From positions 1-7,258 of the forward strand of contig JANXWU010000244.1 in the NCBI GenBank assembly GCA_025350985.1: a stretch of DNA of 7,258 nt, written 5' to 3'. Each line of letters starts with the position of its first letter. Position 1 is the stretch's first letter. Below the pieces are notes generated by a model. That model made no database searches and was not told the origin of the DNA. It saw nothing but the letters and a program-made list of their open reading frames with translations. This DNA is from Spartobacteria bacterium (GTDB taxonomy: Bacteria > Verrucomicrobiota > Verrucomicrobiia > Chthoniobacterales > Chthoniobacteraceae). The translations under genes were made by a program, and so were the position numbers. Below are positions 1 through 7,258 of this stretch, one piece after another.

Positions 1-608
1 TCCTCGTGGTCGAGCAAGTCGTCCAGCGCGTCGTAAAGCGGGCGCAGGTAGGGGAAAATCTTCGCCTCCAGCGCCCCCGGCAAAAAGCCCAGCTCTTCGC
101 CGGCTTCCACCGCCGGCCGCGTCAGGACGATGCGCGTGACCTGCTCCTTTTTCAGCGCGGCGACTGCGCAAGCCATCGCGAGATAAGTCTTGCCCGTCCC
201 TGCCGGGCCGATGCCAAACGTCATGTCCTGCGTTTGAATGGACTCGATGTAGCCGAGCTGGCCCGCCGTTTTCGGCACCACGGGCGGACGGCGCGGCGAG
301 GAAAAAATCTTGGTGTCCACCAAATCACCGAGCCCCGGTTGCGACGGTTCGGAAACGGCGTGGAGAGCATAGTTGAACTCCTGCTTGCGGATGGGCACGC
401 CGTTTTGCCGCGCGCTTTCGAGTTGCTGGAAAACGCGCTTGGCCCGCTCCACCTGCTCCGGTTTTCCCTCCAGCCTCAACGACCCGTCGCGCGCGGTGAC
501 TTTGACCTCGAGCGACACTTCCATCGTCTTGAGCAGCTTGTGATCGTTGGCGTAGAGCTGTTGCAACGCGCGCCCGCTCTCGAACTGCAAGGTCTGGCTT
601 TCGATCAT
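1..608 (-). CDS. PhoH-family ATPase (PhoL/YbeZ type), N-terminal 202 residues; cut by window edge
   Basis: The 202 residues visible from the ATG at 608 match the N-terminal part of a cytoplasmic PhoH-like P-loop ATPase. Residues about 29-66 ([19 protein letters not shown] and following) look like the small KH-like nucleic-acid-binding domain found before the ATPase core. The core begins near 115 with K-T-A-G-Q and carries the Walker A motif GPAGTGKT at 134-141, then the family stretch [17 protein letters not shown] at about 162-178. Walker B and the rest lie beyond the left edge. The start is fixed: the codon just upstream of ATG is an in-frame TGA. No Shine-Dalgarno sequence is seen. E. coli YbeZ works with the RNase YbeY in rRNA maturation, and phoH often precedes ybeY; whether that holds here is outside the window. 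A 68-base gap separates it from the upstream exported-protein gene on the same strand, so co-transcription is plausible. Confidence 0.93.
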   Translation of the reverse strand, partial: MIESQTLQFESGRALQQLYANDHKLLKTMEVSLEVKVTARDGSLRLEGKPEQVERAKRVFQQLESARQNGVPIRKQEFNYALHAVSEPSQPGLGDLVDTKIFSSPRRPPVVPKTAGQLGYIESIQTQDMTFGIGPAGTGKTYLAMACAVAALKKEQVTRIVLTRPAVEAGEELGFLPGALEAKIFPYLRPLYDALDDLLDHE

Positions 609-676
609 TCAGAGACGCACACCGTGAACAACGGCTGCGCGGCAAGGTCGGTCATGGCGAACGTCGTATTCAACCT

Positions 677-1141
677 TCAGCGGAAGCCGTACGACAGCGC
701 CCAATGCGTCCGCTCGTGTTCCGCTTTTTCGATTTCGACGATGAGGTAATAAGTGCCGGTCGCTTTCGGAATGACGCGCGCGGCGGCGAAGTGCGGCTTC
801 TGCCATTTCTCGACCTCGGCGATGTTGCCGTTCGAGTCGTAAACGTGGACTGAAATCTTCGCGCCCTTTTCATCCGTGCCCATCCAGAACCAGTATTCGT
901 TGCCCTTGAAAAGCTGATGCACGATGGCCTTCTGCTGCTTCACCGGCAGGTCGCCGCCCCAGTAATCTTCGCGCACGGTGAAACCTTCTTTCACGTACGG
1001 GTCCGCCGCTTGCAGCGCGTACGACAGCGCGTCGTCGATGGTCGCGCGAGCAGTCTGGCTCAACAGCGCCACGCCGAGGCAAACGATCGCGAGATTTCGG
1101 AAGGCAGTTTTCAAGGAGAAAGGACGTGGCAAAGTTTTCAC
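677..1141 (-). CDS. small exported beta-rich protein, pre-peptidase C-terminal-domain-like (tentative)
   Basis: I do not recognise a named family. The start chosen is GTG at 1141-1139, which shares bases with the upstream stop (GTGA). The open frame continues further upstream, but that would overlap the neighbouring gene heavily. This start gives 154 residues with a clear Sec signal peptide: basic N-terminus (K2, R6, K11, R15), hydrophobic core about 17-28, and a signal peptidase I site A31-R32-A33 before T34. The mature protein has a short helical start, then from about residue 81 alternating hydrophobic strands: YWFWMGTDEKG, ISVHVYDSNGN, a linker containing KWQKPHFAA, and a TGTYYLIVEI strand at 128-137. 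This pattern, including the polar D-S-N-G-N turn and the T-G-x-Y-Y strand, resembles the beta-sandwich of bacterial pre-peptidase C-terminal domains, but that is inference. It probably sits in the periplasm. Translation is likely coupled to the preceding gene. Confidence 0.8.
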   Translation of the reverse strand: MKTLPRPFSLKTAFRNLAIVCLGVALLSQTARATIDDALSYALQAADPYVKEGFTVREDYWGGDLPVKQQKAIVHQLFKGNEYWFWMGTDEKGAKISVHVYDSNGNIAEVEKWQKPHFAAARVIPKATGTYYLIVEIEKAEHERTHWALSYGFR

Positions 1142-1929
1142 GGTTCTTTGGTCGTGATGGACTGAATCAAGTCGGCGGTAATCTCGCGGATGCGTTCCAC
1201 CGTTTTTTGGGAAACGTCGCCGGAGTCGGAGATCAGCGGACGAATTTCCAGCAATCGCTTTTGCACTTTGGAAACGAGCGCGCTGTTTTTTAGACGCGGA
1301 TCCATTTCGGACAGCCGGCGCTCGAAATATTCGACCAGCTTCGGCTGGTGCAGCAATTCCGCCCCGTCCTTCGTGTAATTTTTCCCGACGATCGTCGTCA
1401 GCGCCTCGGTCCCGCGCAGCCACCCGCCCAAGCTCACCAACTGCGCAAGCTGATCGTCTTTCAATTCCGTCATCGCATTTTTCACGTCGTGCAGCGCGCG
1501 ATCCAATTCGACCCGCACCGTCGGCCAGTCTTTTTTGTCCGCCGCCTCGATGATGCTCGTTGTCCGGGCGCGGACGGATTTTTCAACGTGAATGGCGTTG
1601 GCCAGGTTCAGCACGGCCCGTCCGATTTTCTTTACTTCCTCGCTGTCCTTGGCCTCGACCGCGATGAAGCCTTCGGCGATCACCGTACCGAGCACCAGCG
1701 CCGTCTGCGACCGCTGCCCACCCGGATTCGTTTTGACCGTGCGCAAAATTTCGTGCCAGTTCGGCGACTGCAATTTGTCGAGAACGCTGAAGACTTCGCT
1801 CGGGACTGGCACCACCACATCGTCCACGGTTTTCGCCGGGAATTTTCCCAAGTCGATGTGCGCAGGCGGCTCGGCGGCCATCGCGAAACCCGCGGTCGCG
1901 AGGAAGAAGGTGAGGGAGATTTTTTTCAT
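1138..1929 (-). CDS. exported alpha-helical protein of unknown function
   Basis: This 263-residue protein is not one I recognise. The start at 1929 is preferred over an in-frame ATG at 1962 (11 residues longer) because it begins directly with a signal peptide: M-K-K, hydrophobic residues 4-15, and a cleavage site A16-M17-A18 before A19. Neither start has a visible Shine-Dalgarno sequence. After a proline-rich linker (about 20-45) the protein is charged and helix-forming. It has a small-residue segment GTVIAEGFIAVEAKD at 81-95, another SLGGWLRGTE at 166-175, and long amphipathic helices to the C-terminus. No cysteine, metal motif or catalytic signature stands out, so a structural or binding role in the periplasm is more likely than an enzyme; this is inference. 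It is the first gene of the leftward block, and its TGA stop overlaps the GTG start of the next exported protein. Confidence 0.82.
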   Translation of the reverse strand: MKKISLTFFLATAGFAMAAEPPAHIDLGKFPAKTVDDVVVPVPSEVFSVLDKLQSPNWHEILRTVKTNPGGQRSQTALVLGTVIAEGFIAVEAKDSEEVKKIGRAVLNLANAIHVEKSVRARTTSIIEAADKKDWPTVRVELDRALHDVKNAMTELKDDQLAQLVSLGGWLRGTEALTTIVGKNYTKDGAELLHQPKLVEYFERRLSEMDPRLKNSALVSKVQKRLLEIRPLISDSGDVSQKTVERIREITADLIQSITTKEP

Positions 1930-2112
1930 CAAAGGGAAACCGTCCGGAAGGATCTGGTCCAAAATGGATACGGCGGGACATTAACCATTGGCCGGAAATT
2001 TCCAACTCGAATGTGGCTGGGACGGGACGCCGGGACTTTTTGGATTCCATTCGAGGAAAACATTGACACACCAAAGCCTTTTCGCGGCAATCCAACCCGC
2101 GTCGCCCTCGCC
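1930..2112. other. divergent intergenic region between two transcription units
   Basis: These 183 bases lie between the start of a leftward exported-protein gene and the start of a rightward DHS-like gene, so promoters for both directions should be here. A perfect 10-base palindrome GGAAATTTCC is at 1994-2003. The same 10-mer recurs by chance inside the downstream coding region near 2611, so it is weak evidence for an operator. No tRNA, terminator hairpin or extra reading frame is convincing. Confidence 0.6.
2063..2091 (+). promoter_or_regulatory. possible sigma-70-type promoter for the DHS-like gene
   Basis: TTGACA at 2063-2068 matches the -35 consensus exactly. With a 17-base spacer the -10 position is GGCAAT at 2086-2091, which matches TATAAT at only three of six bases. 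If used, transcription would begin about 15 bases before the ATG at 2113. The position just upstream of the first gene of the rightward block supports it; the poor -10 counts against it. Confidence 0.25.
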
Positions 2113-3075
2113 ATGAAATTTGAGCCGCTCGACTTCCAAAAAATCCGCACCTATCCCCTCGCCGACCGTGCGAGCAAGGTGTCCGTGGAGGATTTCGGAA
2201 AGCCGCACGCGGGCGGCGACAGCTTCGCGGCTTTTTTGGAAAAGCTGCCGAAGTTTCTCGCCGCGCGAGACCTGCTCCAAGTCGCGCACGACATCGCCGC
2301 CGCCGTCCGCCGCGAGCGTCCGGTCGTGCTGATGATGGGCGCACACCCGATCAAGTGCGGACTCAATCCGCTGATCGTGGACATGATGAAACGCGGCGTC
2401 ATTTCCGCCGTGGCATTCAACGGCGCGGGCGCGATTCACGACTTTGAAACAGCGTTCCAGGGCGAGACGAGCGAGGACGTGCAGCGGGGCTTGGACGACG
2501 GCTCGTTTGGGATGGTCGATGAGACGGGAAGGCTGATGAACGCAGCGCTCGCCGCCGGTGTCGCCGCCAAACTCGGCGCCGGACGCGCGCTCGGCCAAGC
2601 CATCGCGGAGGGAAATTTCCCGAACAAACACCTGAGCATTTTGCACACGGGCTTCGCGCTCGACCTTCCCGTCACCGTCCACATCGCCATCGGCACCGAC
2701 ATCATTCACCAACACCCGACCACGAACGGCGGCGTGCTCGGCGAATCGAGTTATCGCGACTTCCAAACCTTCGCCTCTGTCCTCGCGCAGCTCGAAGGCG
2801 GCGTGGCGCTCAATATTGGCAGCGCCGTCATCATGCCGGAGGTTTTTCTAAAAGCGCTGACCATCGCGCGCAACCTCGGGCACCAAGTCGAAAAGTTCAC
2901 GACCGCGAACTTCGACATGATCCGGCAATATCGTCCGACCGAAAACGTCGTGCGGCGCCCCACGCATCTCGGCGGCAGCGGCTATTCCATTGTTGGCCAT
3001 CACGAGATTAACCTTCCGCTGCTCTTCGCCGCCGTCATTGAAAAATTGGCGAGACCAAACGCTCATGTGGACTAA
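2113..3075 (+). CDS. deoxyhypusine-synthase-like protein, bacterial branch
   Basis: The protein has 320 residues from the ATG at 2113. The frame is open far upstream, but MKFEPLDF is the natural start because earlier residues overlap the divergent gene and look non-coding. Several segments recall the NAD-binding deoxyhypusine synthase fold: MMGAHPIKCGLNPLIVD at 74-90, NGAGAIHDFE at 103-112, a nucleotide-fold-like stretch SILHTGFALDLPVTVHIAIG at 175-194, and EGGVALNIGSAV at 228-239. The C-terminus has GHHEINLPLL at 295-304. Deoxyhypusine synthase moves an aminobutyl group from spermidine, and bacterial relatives can act in polyamine metabolism. I do not see the classical active-site lysine context (W-G-K-I), so the reaction should not be assumed. 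No signal peptide or membrane segment is present, so it is cytoplasmic. It precedes the heptose kinase gene by 41 bases on the same strand. The family call is from remembered motif resemblance only. Confidence 0.6.
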   Translation: MKFEPLDFQKIRTYPLADRASKVSVEDFGKPHAGGDSFAAFLEKLPKFLAARDLLQVAHDIAAAVRRERPVVLMMGAHPIKCGLNPLIVDMMKRGVISAVAFNGAGAIHDFETAFQGETSEDVQRGLDDGSFGMVDETGRLMNAALAAGVAAKLGAGRALGQAIAEGNFPNKHLSILHTGFALDLPVTVHIAIGTDIIHQHPTTNGGVLGESSYRDFQTFASVLAQLEGGVALNIGSAVIMPEVFLKALTIARNLGHQVEKFTTANFDMIRQYRPTENVVRRPTHLGGSGYSIVGHHEINLPLLFAAVIEKLARPNAHVD

Positions 3076-3085
3076 TTACCGGCTT

Positions 3086-3107
3086 CATTTTTCATTTTAG
3101 CATTTAG
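3086..3107 (+). repeat. three imperfect tandem copies of CATTTTAG in the intergenic gap
   Basis: The 41-base gap 3076-3116 is strikingly AT-rich for this genome. It contains CATTTTT (3086-3092), CATTTTAG (3093-3100) and CATTTAG (3101-3107) head to tail, ending 9 bases before the heptose kinase ATG. No Shine-Dalgarno sequence lies between the repeat and the start. It could help initiation by being unstructured, be part of a promoter, or be chance low complexity. Confidence 0.5.
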
Positions 3108-3116
3108 TTTTCCTCC

Positions 3117-4124
3117 ATGCTCCGTCCCCGCGTCGAACAACTGCTCCGCACCTTCTCCAGCAAACGCCTGCTCGTCATCGGCGATTTGATGCTCGACGAA
3201 TTCATCTGGGGCAACGTCCAGCGCATCTCGCCTGAAGCGCCGGTGCCGGTGGTCGAGGTCGATCGCGAAAGTTTCTTCCCCGGCGGCGCGGCGAACGTCG
3301 CGCGGAATCTCCGCGAGTTCGGCGCAGGCGTGCAGGTGATGGGCATGGTCGGCGCGGACGCGCACGGCGATCAATTGCGAAAACTTCTCGCAGGGGAAGG
3401 CATCGACACTGGCTGCATCCAGCAGCTTCCCGGCTATCCGACCATCGTGAAAACGCGGATCATCGCGCGCCACCAGCAAATCGTCCGGGTTGATCGCGAG
3501 AAAAAAATCGGCCTGCCCGCGGCGCAATGCGCTCACGTCCTCGAACAACTCGACGCGCTGATGCCGAACCTCGACGCGATTATTTTCGAGGACTACGCGA
3601 AGGGATTGCTGACGCAGGAACTGGTCGATCAAATCACCGCGCGCGCCAATGCCGCGGGCAAAATCATCACCGTCGATCCGAACCCCGGCAGCCGAGTCGC
3701 GTGGCATCAGGTGACCGGCGTCACGCCCAATCGCTCCGAGGCGTTCGGGGCGGCGGCGCACGCGCACAGCGATCCGGTCGAGCCGGTGGAAAACGACCGC
3801 GCCCTGCTCGAAGTCGGCGCGACGCTTTTGGAAAAATGGCAGCCGGGCAATCTGCTGATCACGCTCGGCGAACACGGCATGATGCTCTTCCGGCGTGACC
3901 AGACTCCGTTTCACATTCCGACGCGCGCGCGTGAAGTCTTCGACGTTTCGGGCGCGGGCGACACGGCCATCGCGCTCTTCACGCTCGCGCTGTGCGGCGG
4001 GGCGACGCCGGAGGAAGCAGCCGAAATTTCCAACCATGCCGCCGGCATCGTCGTCGGAAAACTAGGCACCGCGACCGTGACCCCGGCGGAGCTGGTCGAA
4101 AGTTTCGACCTTGCAGGCCCATGA
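3117..4124 (+). CDS. D-glycero-beta-D-manno-heptose-7-phosphate kinase (RfaE1/HldE kinase domain, stand-alone)
   Basis: This 335-residue cytoplasmic PfkB-family sugar kinase should phosphorylate heptose 7-phosphate at C1 to the 1,7-bisphosphate for LPS inner core. Visible signatures are GDLMLDEFIWGNVQRISPEA at 22-41 (typical RfaE substrate region), GGAANVARNL at 56-65, RIIARHQQIVRVDRE at 114-128, DYAKG at 159-163, TPNRSEA at 203-209, ITLGEHG at 248-254, and the catalytic FDVSGAGDT at 275-283 with D282 as the expected base. The length fits the kinase domain alone; the nucleotidyltransferase domain fused to it in E. coli HldE is absent and must be encoded elsewhere (HldC type) if ADP-heptose is made. 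Where E. coli has V-D-P-K-G, this protein reads VDPNPGS. The ATG at 3117 has no Shine-Dalgarno sequence. Its TGA overlaps the ATG of gmhB, which encodes the next enzyme of the pathway. Confidence 0.92.
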   Translation: MLRPRVEQLLRTFSSKRLLVIGDLMLDEFIWGNVQRISPEAPVPVVEVDRESFFPGGAANVARNLREFGAGVQVMGMVGADAHGDQLRKLLAGEGIDTGCIQQLPGYPTIVKTRIIARHQQIVRVDREKKIGLPAAQCAHVLEQLDALMPNLDAIIFEDYAKGLLTQELVDQITARANAAGKIITVDPNPGSRVAWHQVTGVTPNRSEAFGAAAHAHSDPVEPVENDRALLEVGATLLEKWQPGNLLITLGEHGMMLFRRDQTPFHIPTRAREVFDVSGAGDTAIALFTLALCGGATPEEAAEISNHAAGIVVGKLGTATVTPAELVESFDLAGP

Positions 4125-4669
4125 CTGAAACACCCAAGAAACATCCAGCGGTTTTTTTCGATCGCGACGGCACGTTGATGACCGAGGTGAATTACTGCGG
4201 CGACCCGGCGAAAGTTTTCCTTTTCCCCGACGCCGTCACCGCGCTGCAAAGATTGAAAGCGGCGGGCTTCAAAAACATCATCATCACTAATCAAAGCGGC
4301 ATCGGACGCGGTTATTACACGGAAGCGCACTATCATCTGGTTCATGCCGAACTGCTGCGGCAAATCGGGGGCGACCTCATCGACGCGACTTATTACTGTC
4401 CCGCCGCGCCGGAGGAAAACTCGCCGCGCCGCAAGCCGCATCCTGCGATGGTTTTCGAGGCCGCACATGAACACGACCTCGACCTGACGCGTTCCTTTTT
4501 CATCGGCGACAAGGCGATTGATGTGGAATGCGGGCGCAACGCGGGCACGCGCACGGTGCTCGTGTTGACCGGCCACGGGAAGAATGACGGCGACCGATGC
4601 CGGCCGGATTACATCGCCAACGATCTCGCGAGCGCGACCGATTTCATCCTCGGTTTCCCCGCCGAATAA
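4121..4669 (+). CDS. gmhB: D-glycero-D-manno-heptose 1,7-bisphosphate 7-phosphatase, HAD superfamily
   Basis: GmhB removes the C7 phosphate from heptose 1,7-bisphosphate, the product of the kinase encoded just upstream. The 182 residues match the family's usual size of about 180-190. HAD motifs are intact: FFDRDGTL at 12-19 with nucleophile D14 and acid/base D16, motif II TNQSGIGRGYYTE at 56-68, the motif III lysine in RRKPHP (K105), and motif IV GDKAID with D130 and D134. The zinc loop is unusual: where E. coli has C-x-H and C-x-C, this protein reads YYCPAAPEENSPRRKPHP at 91-108. Only C93 remains, with the histidine replaced by alanine and the later cysteines by S and R. The start is ATG at 4121 within an ATGA overlap with the kinase stop, implying translational coupling; an upstream frame extension is not needed. 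A related HAD sugar phosphatase of different specificity is the main alternative, but context favours GmhB. Confidence 0.9.
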   Translation: MTETPKKHPAVFFDRDGTLMTEVNYCGDPAKVFLFPDAVTALQRLKAAGFKNIIITNQSGIGRGYYTEAHYHLVHAELLRQIGGDLIDATYYCPAAPEENSPRRKPHPAMVFEAAHEHDLDLTRSFFIGDKAIDVECGRNAGTRTVLVLTGHGKNDGDRCRPDYIANDLASATDFILGFPAE

Positions 4670-4735
4670 CGGACGCAGGGTTGTTTTTTCCGCGTCGTTC
4701 TTGCGGCCCGCTGGCGGCATCGCTACAACACGCGG

Positions 4736-7065
<2,330 letters not shown>

Positions 7066-7072
7066 TGGATCG

Positions 7073-7258
7073 TTACCAGTTCTTGATCCAAGCCGGATTA
7101 TCCGTTCCGCCGGTTGTCACTCCTTTTCCGCCCGCATCCGAGTAGATGTCGTAGCCACCGGTGTTGTGACTGCCCTGCGGGTAGTAGAGATACCACCTGC
7201 CCCAAGGGTCGGCGAACACCCATGCACGAATTCCCGGCGGCGTTCCTCCGGGAGGTGG
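7073..7258 (-). CDS. type II secretion G-type pseudopilin-like protein, C-terminal 61 residues; cut by window edge
   Basis: Reading leftward from the right edge, an open frame of 61 codons ends in TAA at 7075-7073. It contains FADPWGRWYLYYPQGSHN followed by TGGYDIYSDAGGKG and ends TDNPAWIKNW. This closely follows the GspG C-terminal pattern D-P-W-G-x-x-Y ... P-G-x-H-N ... Y-D-L-Y-S ... and a final N-W, the calcium-binding region of major pseudopilins of type II secretion. Acidic residues are D17, D38, D41 and D53 counted from the edge. A proline/glycine-rich run PPPGGTPPG precedes the conserved part and may be a lineage-specific loop. The N-terminal prepilin peptide and helix lie outside the window, so the exact subtype (GspG or another secretion-associated prepilin) is unsettled. 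The gene is convergent with pyrG, with 7 bases between the stops. Confidence 0.8.
   Translation of the reverse strand, partial: PPPGGTPPGIRAWVFADPWGRWYLYYPQGSHNTGGYDIYSDAGGKGVTTGGTDNPAWIKNW

Noticed and set aside
605..655. A 16-codon leftward reading frame (ATG at 655) whose TGA overlaps the phoH ATG as ATGA, like a leader peptide.
   Set aside because: No ribosome binding site, no conserved feature and no regulatory residue run; such a short frame is expected by chance in GC-rich DNA.
1142..1423. Upstream extension of the small exported protein to an ATG at 1423.
   Set aside because: It would overlap the neighbouring gene by almost 300 bases and bury the signal peptide inside the protein; the GTG at 1141 fits better.
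1978..2005. Possible leftward promoter: TTGGAA (2005-2000) and TAATGT (1983-1978) with a 16-base spacer.
   Set aside because: The -10 box matches at only three of six bases; the location is sensible but the sequence does not support a call.
1348..2112. The rightward frame of the DHS-like gene is open back to 1348, suggesting a 575-residue fusion.
   Set aside because: The upstream part is antisense to a well-supported exported-protein gene, is rich in R, H, F and Q as GC-rich shadow frames are, and has no domain likeness.
3072..4037. A long leftward frame of 321 codons opposite the heptose kinase.
   Set aside because: It lies fully antisense to a clear PfkB kinase, and its composition (many R, H, D, F) is typical of antisense shadows.
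4670..4735. Possible terminator or promoter in the gmhB-kdsB gap (TTGTTTTTTC at 4681-4690; TTGCGG and TACAAC further on).
   Set aside because: No stable hairpin precedes the T-run, and the promoter boxes are weak. The -10-like TACAAC is so close to the ATG that only a leaderless transcript would fit.

Overview
The window comes from a GC-rich bacterial chromosome (about 60% G+C by eye) with an LPS-making, Gram-negative envelope. It carries heptose and Kdo activation genes, a GspG-type pseudopilin end, and exported proteins with Sec signal peptides. The gene mix, the lack of clear Shine-Dalgarno sequences and the style of the pseudopilin tail (ending I-K-N-W) suggest Verrucomicrobiota or a relative. 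That placement is an inference from gene content, not a phylogenetic result.

Layout: positions 1-1929 are a leftward block of three genes. In transcription order they are an unrecognised exported helical protein (1929-1138), a small exported beta-rich protein starting at a GTG that overlaps the previous stop (1141-677), and a PhoH-family ATPase (608-1, cut by the window edge). A divergent intergenic region (1930-2112) separates this block from a rightward block. That block holds a deoxyhypusine-synthase-like protein (2113-3075), a heptose-7-phosphate kinase (3117-4124), the GmhB phosphatase (4121-4669), the Kdo cytidylyltransferase KdsB (4736-5467) and CTP synthase PyrG (5464-7065). A leftward gene then ends at 7073, only 7 bases beyond the pyrG stop, and runs off the right edge; it encodes the C-terminus of a type II secretion G-type pseudopilin.

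How it fits together: the kinase and GmhB carry out consecutive reactions in ADP-heptose synthesis, and KdsB activates Kdo with CTP. PyrG makes CTP, so its 4-base overlap with kdsB puts CTP supply beside CTP use. The other inner-core genes (gmhA, the ADP-transfer enzyme, hldD, kdsA, kdsC, kdsD) are not in this window. I see no tRNA, rRNA, CRISPR array, insertion sequence or attachment site. Most of the window is ordinary core genome. The less usual points are the DHS-like protein, a GmhB lacking most of the classical zinc ligands, and the overlapping pair of unknown exported proteins upstream of phoH.
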